Shown piece after piece: positions 48,538-58,410 of a DNA stretch of 64,000 nucleotides (position 1 is the first letter of the stretch; every line of letters begins with the position of its first letter). The DNA is taken from assembly GCF_000013085.1 (NCBI RefSeq), contig NC_007643.1:3109501-3173500 (forward strand), given 5' to 3'. The translations under genes were made by a program, and so were the position numbers. Under the pieces are notes generated by a model. The model searched no databases. It had not been told where the DNA came from and saw only the letters and a program-made list of their open reading frames with translations. The stretch comes from Rhodospirillum rubrum ATCC 11170. Its GTDB lineage: Bacteria > Pseudomonadota > Alphaproteobacteria > Rhodospirillales > Rhodospirillaceae.

Positions 48538-49182
48538 ATGCCCCATCCCCTTCCCCGGACGACACCCGCGCCCTCGGCCGCCCGGACGCTGGCCGGTCTG
48601 CGACGGCTGCCGGGAGCGCGGGGGCCGACCTTGGGCGCCGTCGCCGATCACCTGTCGGACCGGGCGATTCCCCTGCTGCTGCTGTTCCTCGGGCTCGCGG
48701 CCTTCGTGCCGACACCCGGCTTGCCGGTGGGCATGATCACCGGCAGCGCCTGCGCCGTGGTCGCCTTCGCCGCCCTGATCCGCCCCGGGGAAAGCCGGCC
48801 GGCCCTGCCCGGCTGGCTGTCGCGCAAACCCCTGCCCCGCCGCGTCCTTCATGGCGTGCTGCGCCGCGCCGTGCCGCTCTTGCGCTGGCTGGAACGGCGC
48901 CTGCGCCCGCGTCTTTCCGGGCTGGCGCTGGGGGCCGGCCTGGGGTTAGCCTATGGCATGGTGGTGGTTCACGCCGCCCTGGTGGCCCTGCCCATTCCCT
49001 TTGGCAATACCCTGCCGGCCTTGGCGATCATCTTGATCGCCCTGGGGATTTTGGCCCGCGACGGCCTGATGGTCCTGGTCGGCCATGGCGTCGGCCTCGC
49101 CTGGATCGCCATCTTGGCCGGAGTCGGCCGTTGGCTGGCCGGGGCGCTGGCCGGCGAGCCGGCGGCGACCTTTGGGCAATAG
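48538..49182 (+). CDS. exoD: ExoD-family membrane protein
   Basis: The 214-residue protein has four or five hydrophobic helices and the ExoD pattern: LGAVADHLSDRAIPLLLLF, PTPGLPVGMITG, PALPGWLSRKPLPR, and a C-terminal VVHAALVALPIPFGNTLPA. ExoD was described in rhizobia as affecting exopolysaccharide production and alkaline growth; its biochemical role is unknown. AAGGAG lies seven bases upstream of the ATG. It precedes the glycan cluster by one gene. Confidence 0.82.
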   Translation: MPHPLPRTTPAPSAARTLAGLRRLPGARGPTLGAVADHLSDRAIPLLLLFLGLAAFVPTPGLPVGMITGSACAVVAFAALIRPGESRPALPGWLSRKPLPRRVLHGVLRRAVPLLRWLERRLRPRLSGLALGAGLGLAYGMVVVHAALVALPIPFGNTLPALAIILIALGILARDGLMVLVGHGVGLAWIAILAGVGRWLAGALAGEPAATFGQ

Positions 49183-49267
49183 GCGAAAACGCCTCGGGCC
49201 TTGACAGCGGGCCCGCCATGGTAAGAGTCACGCCTTTCCAAACCAAACCGGGGAACACAACGGCGCA

Positions 49268-50800
49268 ATGACCGTCAGTATCGACATGGGAACCACCCGG
49301 ACGGGCGAAAAAGCCCTGATGAACCTTGAGGAATTGCTGGCGACCCGCCTGCTGGTCCAGGGCAATTCCGGGTCGGGGAAATCCCACCTGCTGCGCCGGC
49401 TGCTCGAGCAATCCGCCCCCTGGGTCCAGCAGGCGGTGATCGATCCGGAAGGCGATTTCGTCACCCTGGCCGATGTGTTCGGCCATGTGGTGGTCGATGC
49501 CTCGGCCCATACCGAAGCCGCCTTGCAGCAGATCGCCGGCAAGGTGCGCCAGCACCGGGTTTCCGTGGTGCTCAATCTGGAGAACCTGGAAACCGAGCTG
49601 CAGATGCGCCGGGCGGCGGCCTTTCTTGGCGGGCTGTTCGACATGGACCGCGACCATTGGTATCCGCTGCTTGTCGTCGTCGACGAGGCGCAGATGTTCG
49701 CCCCGGCCGCCGCCGGCGATGTGGCCGACGAGGCGCGCAAGGTCTCGCTTGGCGCCATGACCAACCTGATGTGCCGGGGGCGCAAGCGCGGACTGGCCGG
49801 GGTCATCGCCACCCAGCGGCTGGCCAAGCTGGCCAAGAACGTCGCCGCCGAGGCCTCGAATTTCCTGATGGGCCGCACCTTCCTTGACATCGACATGAGC
49901 CGGGCGGCCGATTTGCTGGGCATGGAACGCCGCCAAGCCGAAATGTTCCGCGACCTGGATCGCGGCCATTTCATCGCCCTCGGTCCGGCGCTGTCGCGTC
50001 GACCGCTATCCCTGACCATCGGCCCGGTGGAAACCGGCACGCGGGGCGGCGGCCCCAAGCTTCTGCCGCTGCCGGCCAATCCGCCCGCCGACGCCCGCGC
50101 CCTGATCCTCAAGATCGACGCCCATCCCGCCCGCCTGCCCGAACGCCGCCCCCTGACGCCGACCACCCGCGACATCCTCGACAGCGTCGATCGCGCCCTC
50201 CCCGCCGGAACGGCCGCCAATGATAGCGGCGCGCCGGTCGAGGACGGCGCCCCGCCCGTCGCCGCCGTGGTGGAAACCCCGCCGTCCCGCCTTGATGAAT
50301 TGCTGCGCGAGGTGCTCTCCGATCCCGACGCCGCCTTCCGCAATGAAGCGGTGCTCTATCAGGATTTTCTGGTGCGCTGCCGCCTGCGCGGGGTGAACGG
50401 CCGCATGCTCGATCTTGGCGCCTTCCGCCGCCGTTTGGCGGTGGCGCGCGCTGGCGTCGATCCGGCGGCCTGTTCGGATGATCCCGACTGGCAGCGCGCC
50501 CAGACCGCCGCCGATGCCCTGCCCGAGGATCTGCGCGCGATCTATCTGCTGCTTGCCCGCGCCGCCCGCGATGGGGCGCCCTGCCCCAGCGATCTGGCCA
50601 TCGCCCGCGCCCGGGGCTCGCGCTCGCCGCGTCGCGGGCGCGGTCTGCTTGATTACCTGGAAGGCCAGGGCGCCATCGGCATCCGCGAGGATGCCTATGG
50701 GCTGCGGGTGGTCTCGCTGACCGCGCTTGACTGGGAAACCGCGCCCGGCACCCCGGAAGACGCCGAAGCCGGCCAGGGCGATCTCTTCGGCTTGGGCTGA
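49268..50800 (+). CDS. HerA/FtsK-like ATPase (DUF87 type), orphan
   Basis: The 510-residue protein has Walker A GNSGSGKSHL (about residue 35), Walker B LLVVVDEAQMF and a sensor-like IATQRLAKLAKN, the pattern of HerA/VirB4-class DNA-translocating ATPases. The last 180 residues contain a probable winged-helix segment (LLDYLEGQGAIGI...YGLRVVSLT). No NurA, SIR2 or other nuclease partner lies next to it, unlike archaeal HerA or the known HerA-based defence systems. DNA processing or chromosome partition is the most that can be inferred. Confidence 0.78.
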   Translation: MTVSIDMGTTRTGEKALMNLEELLATRLLVQGNSGSGKSHLLRRLLEQSAPWVQQAVIDPEGDFVTLADVFGHVVVDASAHTEAALQQIAGKVRQHRVSVVLNLENLETELQMRRAAAFLGGLFDMDRDHWYPLLVVVDEAQMFAPAAAGDVADEARKVSLGAMTNLMCRGRKRGLAGVIATQRLAKLAKNVAAEASNFLMGRTFLDIDMSRAADLLGMERRQAEMFRDLDRGHFIALGPALSRRPLSLTIGPVETGTRGGGPKLLPLPANPPADARALILKIDAHPARLPERRPLTPTTRDILDSVDRALPAGTAANDSGAPVEDGAPPVAAVVETPPSRLDELLREVLSDPDAAFRNEAVLYQDFLVRCRLRGVNGRMLDLGAFRRRLAVARAGVDPAACSDDPDWQRAQTAADALPEDLRAIYLLLARAARDGAPCPSDLAIARARGSRSPRRGRGLLDYLEGQGAIGIREDAYGLRVVSLTALDWETAPGTPEDAEAGQGDLFGLG

Positions 50801-50956
50801 GGGTCGGGAAGACCTTCGGCGATCAAGGAGGAAACCCGGCCCCATCCGTGGTTTTTAGTCTTGAACCCGGCGGAAAAGCAGCCGACGATGGACGCTTGGT
50901 AAGGTCATGGCCCCAGAACGGTGGTTTTGCCTTGCCGGCTGACTGGAATCATCTCG

Positions 50957-52708
50957 ATGGCCGCTGACGAGTCCTACCCGTCCGTCAAAGAGAGGGCCTT
51001 CTTCCAGGGTTTGCCCTTCGACTATGCCGTTGTCTTTGATAACGCCCTGATCGACCGCCTGTTCAGCCGGCTTCGCCAGGAACGCGCCCTGGTCGAGGAT
51101 GGCCTGCTCGCCCGTCCCGATCACCGGCCCTGGCGCCTGGGCGCCCTGATCACCGAAGCCGATACCCTGGATCGGCGGTTGAGCGAACAGATCCGGTGCC
51201 TAAGCGGGCAAAGCCTGCCCGTCGCCTCGATCGCCCTGGTCACGGCGACGACCGAGGCGCGCGAGGCGGTATCGCTGTGGGCCAGCGTGACCTGCCCACC
51301 CAACGTCGTCGTCACCCCCGATCCCCGCGCCTGGATGGCCGAAGCAGATCTCGACCTTGTCGTCGTCTTCGCCCCGGGCGCCCTGGCCCACCCCGGGCTG
51401 TTCGCCGCCCTTGGCCGCGCCCTGCAGCGCGACGGGGCCGACTTCGCCGTGTGGAATCACCTTCTGGTGCGCCGGCGCGCCGAGGCGCCCGGCCAGGACA
51501 TCACCTATCTGCGTTGCCCCGATCCAACACGACAGCCGGTCGCCCTGGCCCATATGGAAGCCGCCGGCCCGGCTTGGGCGGCGACGCCCAGGCTTTTTGA
51601 GACAATCAAGGGCGATCTTGGCAAGGCGTTGATCGGCATGGCCCGTCATCCGCTGTCGATCGCCCTCTTGCGCGGCAAGCCAAAGGTCGTGCGGCTGAAC
51701 GAGTTCCTTGGCGCCTGTCGGGTCGACAGCCTGGGCACCCCGCCCTGGCCCCGCCAATCCGCCCTTGTCGAAGCCTATGGGGCCGCCCTGGAGGACGAGA
51801 CCTTCCGTCTGGAGATCGACCCCGCCCATCCCACCCAACCGATCCGCCTAACACCGCGACGGCGCGCCCACAGCATCGATATCGTTATCAATTTCCGCGA
51901 CAAGCCCGAATTGACCCTGGCGGCGATGGGCTCGATCTACGCCCAGACCACCACCGCCCGCGTCAGCTTGTTCCTGATCGACAACCAGTCGACCCCCGCC
52001 GCCCGCGCCGCGATCGACGCCGAGGCCGCCCGCGCCCCCGCCGGGATCGCCGTCCGGGTGCTGTCCTATGACCGGCCCTTCAATCACAGCGCCCAGACCA
52101 ATCTGGGTGCGGCGGCTGGAAACGGAGAGGCGCTGGTCTTCATGAGCAATGACTGTGCCCTGGTCGATCCCGGCGCCCTGGACGAAATGGCGGCCTGGGC
52201 CCTGGCCCCCGGGGTGGGCACGGTCGGCGTCAGGCTGGAAACCGCCGAGGGTCGGCTGGCCTGTTCGGGGATCTGCGCGCTCTATCCCGATCACGATTTC
52301 CACCCGATCGTCGCCGAGGGCTTCGATCAGCTTGGCGCCGGACTGAACCGCGAGACCTTCGCCAATACCTTCGCCTGCGCCTGCCTTGCCCGCGCCGTGT
52401 TCAGGCAAGCCGGCCCGCTCGACGCCATCGGCTTTCCCATCGGCCTGAACGATGTGGACTATTGCCTGAGGCTACGCGAGCGGGGCCTGCGCCATCTCTA
52501 TCTTGGCGCCTTTCTCGCCCGCCATCAGGCCCTGGGCAGCCGCCCGGCCAGCGACGATGGCGCCCAAAGCGCCTTCCTGCGCCAGACCTATGGGCATTTG
52601 CTGTTCGATAAGGAATACATGTTGGAATATGATTTTCTCCGTCAGTTCACGGCGGCGAAACTGCGCCAAGACATCCGTTCCCAACGAGACAAAACCACAA
52701 CCGTCTGA
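50957..52708 (+). CDS. glycosyltransferase with two GT-A (family 2-like) domains
   Basis: The 583-residue protein has a divergent N-terminal GT2-like region (ASIALVTATTEAREAV to WNHLLVRRR, about residues 80-190) and a clear C-terminal GT2 domain (about 305-540): DIVINFRDKPELTLAAM, FLIDNQST, and the rhamnosyltransferase-like GLNDVDYCLRLRERGLR. It would transfer a sugar from a nucleotide donor at the cytoplasmic face. The start is ATG 50957; the ribosome-binding site is weak. It opens the rightward half of the glycan cluster. Confidence 0.82.
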   Translation: MAADESYPSVKERAFFQGLPFDYAVVFDNALIDRLFSRLRQERALVEDGLLARPDHRPWRLGALITEADTLDRRLSEQIRCLSGQSLPVASIALVTATTEAREAVSLWASVTCPPNVVVTPDPRAWMAEADLDLVVVFAPGALAHPGLFAALGRALQRDGADFAVWNHLLVRRRAEAPGQDITYLRCPDPTRQPVALAHMEAAGPAWAATPRLFETIKGDLGKALIGMARHPLSIALLRGKPKVVRLNEFLGACRVDSLGTPPWPRQSALVEAYGAALEDETFRLEIDPAHPTQPIRLTPRRRAHSIDIVINFRDKPELTLAAMGSIYAQTTTARVSLFLIDNQSTPAARAAIDAEAARAPAGIAVRVLSYDRPFNHSAQTNLGAAAGNGEALVFMSNDCALVDPGALDEMAAWALAPGVGTVGVRLETAEGRLACSGICALYPDHDFHPIVAEGFDQLGAGLNRETFANTFACACLARAVFRQAGPLDAIGFPIGLNDVDYCLRLRERGLRHLYLGAFLARHQALGSRPASDDGAQSAFLRQTYGHLLFDKEYMLEYDFLRQFTAAKLRQDIRSQRDKTTTV

Positions 52709-52818
52709 ACGAAAATTCATCCCGATATTTTCCGACGGCTTTGTTCTATTATTGACTATTCCTAACAAGATCCGGGCTGATCGCTTTTTTTTCAGGAAGA
52801 AGGGAGGGTGAGTTTACT

Positions 52819-53724
52819 GTGGCGGAAAAGCGTATCCTTGTCCTTGGCGCCCATGGCATGGCCGGCCACGTGTTGCTCGCCGGTCTGCGGGCCGCCGGTC
52901 ATGACTGCTGGGGAACCGTCCGCGACGCCCTGCCCGCGCCCTCCCAGCCGTCCGCCGATCCCCAACTGGTTGGCGGCGTCGACGCCATGGCCCCCGGGTC
53001 CTTAGCGGACCTGCTCGATGCGCTTCGTCCCGCCGTCGTCGTCAACGCCATCGGCATCATCAAGCAACGCCCCGAAGCCCAGGACCCGGTTGTCGCCATC
53101 ACCGTCAACGCCCTGTTCCCCCAGATCCTTGCCAATCTCTGCCGGGCCCGCACCCTGCGCCTGATCCACCTGTCCACCGATTGCGTGTTTTCGGGAACGG
53201 CCGGCGGCTATGACGAAGACAGCCCCGCCGCGCCGCCCGATCTGTATGGACGCTCAAAGCTGCTGGGCGAGGTCGACGGGCCGGGGTGCCTGACCCTGCG
53301 CACCTCGATCATCGGCCCCGGCCTGCGCCCCGGGCCTGGGCTGGTCGACTGGCTGCTCGCCCAGCGCGGCGGCCGGGTTACCGGTTATGCCAAGGCCCTG
53401 TTCAGCGGCCTGACCACCGTTGATCTCTGCGCCCTGATCGCCCGGCTGATATCCGACTTTCCGCGGCTTGATGGGCTTTACCACGCCGCCGCCGCCCCCA
53501 TTTCCAAATACGACCTGCTTCACCTGCTCAACGACGCCCTGGCCCTTGATCTGACCATTCTACGCGACGAAAGCGTCGTCGTGGACCGCAGCCTATCGGC
53601 CGCCCGCCTGAGCGCCGCGACCGGGTGGAGCGCCCCCCCCTGGCCGATCATGGTTTCCCATCTGGCCGCGCACATCGCCGCGACGGCGCCCGCCAAAACC
53701 GCTGAAGGATCCCCCCCGCCGTGA
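52819..53724 (+). CDS. RmlD-like NAD(P)-dependent sugar-nucleotide reductase/epimerase
   Basis: The 301-residue SDR protein has the nucleotide-binding LVLGAHGMAGHVL, the catalytic region LSTDCVFSGTAGGYDED and YGRSK (Tyr-x3-Lys). This resembles the RmlD-type reductases that work with WbjB/CapE-like dehydratases and WecB-like epimerases to make UDP-amino-dideoxy-L-sugars; both partner enzymes lie at the right end of the window. The GTG start has GGAGGG upstream. The methyltransferase gene overlaps its end by four bases (GTGA). Confidence 0.82.
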   Translation: MAEKRILVLGAHGMAGHVLLAGLRAAGHDCWGTVRDALPAPSQPSADPQLVGGVDAMAPGSLADLLDALRPAVVVNAIGIIKQRPEAQDPVVAITVNALFPQILANLCRARTLRLIHLSTDCVFSGTAGGYDEDSPAAPPDLYGRSKLLGEVDGPGCLTLRTSIIGPGLRPGPGLVDWLLAQRGGRVTGYAKALFSGLTTVDLCALIARLISDFPRLDGLYHAAAAPISKYDLLHLLNDALALDLTILRDESVVVDRSLSAARLSAATGWSAPPWPIMVSHLAAHIAATAPAKTAEGSPPP

Positions 53725-54353
53725 AAACCAATCTGGAGCACTGGGTCACCCTTCAGGAAAAGGGATATTTCGAAAACCATCCCTTTTACCAGGAGCGGCA
53801 GGTCAACGACGACGCCGCCCGCGTCGAAAAGGCGACGCCGCTGACCAAAGACATGAAGATCGCCATCATCGGCTGCGGCTATGGCCGGGAAAGTGCGTCG
53901 TTCTGCCGGCGGGTGCGCAAGGTCTATGGCATCGACGTCTCATGGACCATCCTGGCCAAGGCCCTGGAAAGGATGCTGGCGGACAATCACGTCAACTTCA
54001 CCCCGGTCCTCGCCTCGCAATGGAAAACCATCCTTCCCGATGGCGGCCTTGATCTTGTTTACAGCGTCGTCGTCTTCCAGCATCTGACCCGGGATCTGGT
54101 GGACGATTACATCGGCGGCCTGAAAGGCAAATTGCGCCCGGGCGGCCGCTTCTATGTGCAGTTCTGTGACAGCGATACCGGCGAGGCCGATGCCGATCTT
54201 CGCTTCTACGAACCCAATGTGCGCTGGACGGAAGACGATATCCGCATCCTTGCCCGGCGCCACGGCCTTGACCTGCTGTCGCTCGACAGCGAACGCGTTA
54301 CCCCCACCGCCTCCTGGCATTGGGCGCTGATGGAAAAGGCGGACGATCGGTGA
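53721..54353 (+). CDS. class I SAM-dependent methyltransferase
   Basis: The 210-residue protein has motif I as IAIIGCGYGRESASF, an acidic end of the second strand (YGIDVS) and the post-I region DLVYSVVVFQHL. It starts at a GTG overlapping the upstream stop and itself overlaps the next gene by four bases, so all three genes are translationally coupled. The context points to methylation of a surface sugar or glycan terminus. Confidence 0.8.
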   Translation: MKTNLEHWVTLQEKGYFENHPFYQERQVNDDAARVEKATPLTKDMKIAIIGCGYGRESASFCRRVRKVYGIDVSWTILAKALERMLADNHVNFTPVLASQWKTILPDGGLDLVYSVVVFQHLTRDLVDDYIGGLKGKLRPGGRFYVQFCDSDTGEADADLRFYEPNVRWTEDDIRILARRHGLDLLSLDSERVTPTASWHWALMEKADDR

Positions 54354-56956
54354 CGACCGACCAACCGGGCTTTCGCCGGGCATGGCGCCGTCGTTTGCGC
54401 GAAGGTGACGCCGCCGATCCGCCTTTGGTGATCTTCGTCGTGACCTCGACGCGATCCGATCGCCTCGCCGGAGACTGGTTCACCGCCCTGGAACTTGGGC
54501 GAGCCCTGGAAAAGCGCTTCTGCTGGCGTTGGCGCTGCATCGCCCGTGACAGCGCCCCGACACAATTGGCCGAAGCCGACATCGTGGTGCATATGCTCCA
54601 TGATGTCGATATTCGGACCTTCCGCCCGCCAAAGCCCGGCGCCCTTGTCGTTGGCTGGATGCGCAACTGGTTCAATTTATGGCCTTCCGTATCCTGGATC
54701 GATGACTTTGATCTTTTGCTGGCCTCCTCGGAGCGGGCCCGCGCCTTTGTCAGCGCCGCCACCGCCCTGCCCTGCGGCCTGCTGCGCATCGCCACCGATC
54801 CCGAGCGTTTCGCCCAAGGTCACCCCGACCCGGCCCTGGCCAGCGAGGTGCTGTTCACCGGCAGTTACTGGGGAACCCAACGCGGCCTTGCCCAAAGCGC
54901 CCGGCCCGCCGACTGGCCCGGCCGCTTCGCCATTTACGGAAAGAACTGGGAAGAGGTCGCCGGGATGGGCGCCCATGGGCGCGGCCCCTTGCCCTATGAG
55001 CGCCTGCCCGACGCCTACGCCTCGACCACTCTGGTTCTTGACGATGCGAATGCGGTGACCGCCCCCTGGGGCTCGGTCAACAGCCGGGTGTTCGATGCCC
55101 TGGCCGCCGGGCGTCTCGTGTTGAGCAACGGTGCCCTCGGCGCCCAAGAGATTTTTGGCGACGCCCTGCCCTGCTTTTCCGGGGCCGAGGAGCTAACCGC
55201 CCTGGTGCGTAGCTATCTGACCGACGAAGCGGCGCGGCAAGCCAAGGTCGCCACCTTGCGCGCCATGGTTCTGGCCGGGCATACCTATGCCCACCGCGCC
55301 GAGGAATTCCGGGCGCAGATCGCCGCCCTGGTCGGCGGCTTGCGGCTCTCGATCAAGACCGATCGGGAACCCGGCCATCCCGATCGGCCCGAAAGCGACG
55401 CCGCCCTGCAGAACGACGGTCAGATCCGCGCCCTGTCGCGCGCCCTGAAAACCCGGGGTCACATGGTCCGCGTCGATGCCCTGGCCCAGTGGACGCGGGC
55501 CGCCGGCCGGCTCGATGACGCCGCCCTGATCGTGCGCGGCGAAGCGCGTTTCCCCTATGATCTTGGCATCCCCCTTCTGATCTGGGCCTGCTCCCATCCG
55601 ACACGGGTCAGTCCCGACGAGGCCGCGCCGGCCCTTGCGGTCTTTGAACCGGGTTGGGCCGACCAAGACCCCAGCTTGCCCGGCGCCCTGAGCGTTCCTC
55701 TCCTCGCCCCCGTTCCCCTGCCGCCGCTGCCCCGCCCGGCGACCCCACCCTCCGTCCCCAGCGTGGTTTATGTCGGCTCCGCGCCGCGCGATCCCGCCCT
55801 GCGGGCGGCCAGCATCGTCGCCCTGGCCCTGGAGGCCAAGCTGCCCTTTGGCGTCTATGGCCAGGGGTGGCACGATATCGTCCCGCCGACCCAGTTGTTC
55901 GACGGCGTGCTGAGCGATGACATGGTCCGGCTGCTGTTTGGCTATGCCCGGGTCGTCCTGATCGACCCGTTGGAAGATGCCGCTTTGCGCTGCCTGCCGC
56001 CGCCGCGTTTTCTCGATGCGATCCAGGCCGGGGCGGTCCCCGTCTGCCGGGCGGAAACGGCGCGCAACTGTCCGGGCGACTGGCTGCGGGCGATGGAGAT
56101 CGCCGAGTCCGCCGATGAGCTCCATCGCCTTGTTCGGCGGCTGGCGACCAATCCCGGCTATCACGCCCAAAGGCTCGCCGTTCTGAGCGATCTGCTCGAC
56201 CCGACCCCCGCCGACGCTTTCGCCGCCCGCATCGAAGACAGTGTTCGCCGCGCCTGGACCACCCTTGCCGATACCGAGCCCCCCGCGCCGCCTGTTTGCC
56301 CCCTGTGCGGCGGGATCGCCTTTGGCTCGGGGCCGGGCGGGCTGGCGCCCCTGCCGCCGCGCGACCAGCCGGTGCGTTGCCTGTCCTGCGGCGCCCTGGA
56401 GCGCCATCGCGGCCTGCGCCAGATGTGGACCATCCTGGCCGAAGCCGGGCTATGCGCCGGCCGCGCCTTGCAGTTCAGCCCCGAGGCCTCGGTGAAACCG
56501 CAGTGGTTCACCACCTTCGAGGTCTCGGTCTTCGGCGGCGACAACCACCTTGACCTGCAAGCGATCGACCGCCCCAACGGCGCCTATGAGTGGGTTCTTT
56601 GCAACCATGTCATCGAGCATGTCGCCGACGATGGCCTAGCCTTGGCCGAACTGCTGAGGATCCTTGCCCCCGGCGGGGTGATCGAACTCACCGTCCCCGA
56701 TCCCTTCAGCCAAAGGCTGACCGAGGATTGGGGCTTCCCGCGCGAGGACCTGCACGGCCATTACCGCCTTTATGGCCGTGACCTGCTGGAGCGCTTGTTC
56801 CGGCGCACCGGGCCCTTGCCGGTTTTTCCGGCGACGGCGCGCGATCCGCTGACGGGGCGCGAGGATCTTGTGCTGTTTCTGGCCCGCGAGCCCCAGGCCC
56901 TCGCCCCGCTGGCCGCCCTCCTCCCCCGCTCCGAATTGGCGTTGACGGGGTTGTAA
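54350..56956 (+). CDS. two-glycosyltransferase plus methyltransferase fusion protein
   Basis: The 868-residue product contains three parts. Residues 1-340 resemble CgeB-type glycosyltransferases (LVVGWMRNWF, FTGSYWGTQRGL, SRVFDALAAGRLVLSNG). Residues 345-630 repeat that fold (VVYVGSAPRD, GVYGQGW, FLDAIQAGAVPVC). Residues 650-868 are a zinc-ribbon-like CPLCGG/CLSCGALERHRG followed by a SAM methyltransferase domain (CNHVIEHVADDGLALAELLR). It begins at a GTG overlapping the upstream stop. It ends five bases before the stop of the convergent gene. Confidence 0.8.
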   Translation: MTTDQPGFRRAWRRRLREGDAADPPLVIFVVTSTRSDRLAGDWFTALELGRALEKRFCWRWRCIARDSAPTQLAEADIVVHMLHDVDIRTFRPPKPGALVVGWMRNWFNLWPSVSWIDDFDLLLASSERARAFVSAATALPCGLLRIATDPERFAQGHPDPALASEVLFTGSYWGTQRGLAQSARPADWPGRFAIYGKNWEEVAGMGAHGRGPLPYERLPDAYASTTLVLDDANAVTAPWGSVNSRVFDALAAGRLVLSNGALGAQEIFGDALPCFSGAEELTALVRSYLTDEAARQAKVATLRAMVLAGHTYAHRAEEFRAQIAALVGGLRLSIKTDREPGHPDRPESDAALQNDGQIRALSRALKTRGHMVRVDALAQWTRAAGRLDDAALIVRGEARFPYDLGIPLLIWACSHPTRVSPDEAAPALAVFEPGWADQDPSLPGALSVPLLAPVPLPPLPRPATPPSVPSVVYVGSAPRDPALRAASIVALALEAKLPFGVYGQGWHDIVPPTQLFDGVLSDDMVRLLFGYARVVLIDPLEDAALRCLPPPRFLDAIQAGAVPVCRAETARNCPGDWLRAMEIAESADELHRLVRRLATNPGYHAQRLAVLSDLLDPTPADAFAARIEDSVRRAWTTLADTEPPAPPVCPLCGGIAFGSGPGGLAPLPPRDQPVRCLSCGALERHRGLRQMWTILAEAGLCAGRALQFSPEASVKPQWFTTFEVSVFGGDNHLDLQAIDRPNGAYEWVLCNHVIEHVADDGLALAELLRILAPGGVIELTVPDPFSQRLTEDWGFPREDLHGHYRLYGRDLLERLFRRTGPLPVFPATARDPLTGREDLVLFLAREPQALAPLAALLPRSELALTGL

Positions 56957-56961
56957 GCGCC

Positions 56962-58410
56962 CTATGGCTGGGGGAGATCGCCCCGCAGAAAGCCGGTGAT
57001 CGCCTCGGCCAGATCGGCCGGGATGGTCGGCGAGATCAGCATCCGGGTCAGAATGCGAAAGGGATCGATCGGCGCGGCGGCCTTGTCCTCGCGGAAAACG
57101 CTTTCGATCATCGCCAGATGGCCCATGGCCTGGGGATCGTGGATATGGCCCACCGACCACGGGCCCAGCCGCGCCGACACATCGGCGAAGGTCGCGCCCA
57201 AGACCTTGGCCTCAGCCGCCAATCCCATGGCGCGCGCCACATACCACCCCTGAAGGCCATAGCGGGCGAGAAAGCCGTGGGGCGAAGACGCCAGCATGAC
57301 CAGCGCCGCCACCGCCTCGAGCCGCGCTTCCCTATCATCCGGCGCTCCGGCCGAGAAATCGCGCAGGGCGCCCAGGATGGCGGCGATGGCCTCGGCCCGG
57401 GTGCGCTGGTAATGGCGCGCCGTGGTCTGGGCGGCGCCAACCCGGGTCACCGCCGTCACCAAGGGCAGATAGACCGGATCGGTCCGCTCCATCAGCCGAA
57501 CCCACATCGCATAATCCTGGGTGAAGCGGTTGCGGGGATCAAAGCCCGCCGTCTGGGCGAAGAGATCGCGATGGACGACGATCGAGATCCCCTGGATCAG
57601 GTTGACCGAGGTCATCGCCAGCCGACGCAGTCCCGCCGATCCCGTCATCAGCGGCCCCAGGGGCGCCACCACCTGCTCTTCCCCGGCGTCATTGCGCCGG
57701 ATCACCGCCGTATGGTGAAAGGCGGGCGCCAAACCGTCGCGACGCAGCAGGGCGGCATGGGCGGCCAGTTTGTCGGGCGCGAACAGATCATCGCTGGACA
57801 GCCAGGCGATCCACTCCTCCCGGGCCATGGCCAAGCACGCGTTCAGCGCCGCCCCGGTGCCGCCATTGGCTTGGCTGCTCCAGCGCAGGCGCGGATCGGC
57901 CGCCGCCCGCTCAGTCAGGAGCGTCGCCACCCCATCGGTCGAGCCATCATCGACCACCACCGCCTCCCACAGCGGCCAACTTTGGGCGGCGATCGAGTCC
58001 AGACAGGCCCCGATGAGATCCCGGTGATTATAGACCGGGACCATGACGGAAAACCTTGGCGCGAAAAGGCGCGGCCGTCCCGGGCCATCAAGAAAAGCCA
58101 GGGCCACCGCCGGCGAGTCCGCATCGATCGCCTCGCCCAGCAGATAAACGAAGGCCGGCCCCAGGACCTCGGGCGTCCACCGCGCGGCGGCTTCGCCACC
58201 CAGGGTGACCACCACCATCCGGGACGCCTTCGCCAAAGCGCCCTCGATCAGGGCGCGCCCCGCCTCATCGCCAAGCCCGTCAAGAACGCGATCAAGCACG
58301 ACCGTCCCGTCGTCCCACGCCCCTTTGCCCGGAAAATCCCCCCCGGCCAGATGGCGGGCGAAGCTCTTGCGCTCCGCCGGCCCCAGATGACGCAGCGCGA
58401 TGACGGTCAT
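56962..58410 (-). CDS. family 2 glycosyltransferase
   Basis: The 482-residue protein has an N-terminal 115-residue region of unknown fold and then a GT2 domain: FSVMVPVYNHRDLI, VVVDDGSTDG, WIAWLSSDDLF (DxD-like) and the C-terminal RFTQDYAMWVRL. Its ATG overlaps the upstream gene's stop by four bases. It is last in the leftward glycan operon and converges with the fusion gene above. Confidence 0.83.
   Translation of the reverse strand: MTVIALRHLGPAERKSFARHLAGGDFPGKGAWDDGTVVLDRVLDGLGDEAGRALIEGALAKASRMVVVTLGGEAAARWTPEVLGPAFVYLLGEAIDADSPAVALAFLDGPGRPRLFAPRFSVMVPVYNHRDLIGACLDSIAAQSWPLWEAVVVDDGSTDGVATLLTERAAADPRLRWSSQANGGTGAALNACLAMAREEWIAWLSSDDLFAPDKLAAHAALLRRDGLAPAFHHTAVIRRNDAGEEQVVAPLGPLMTGSAGLRRLAMTSVNLIQGISIVVHRDLFAQTAGFDPRNRFTQDYAMWVRLMERTDPVYLPLVTAVTRVGAAQTTARHYQRTRAEAIAAILGALRDFSAGAPDDREARLEAVAALVMLASSPHGFLARYGLQGWYVARAMGLAAEAKVLGATFADVSARLGPWSVGHIHDPQAMGHLAMIESVFREDKAAAPIDPFRILTRMLISPTIPADLAEAITGFLRGDLPQP

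Noticed and set aside
55193-56407. 404-codon leftward frame opposite the glycosyltransferase fusion
   Set aside because: Gln/Gly/Arg-rich antisense sequence inside a gene with clear domains.
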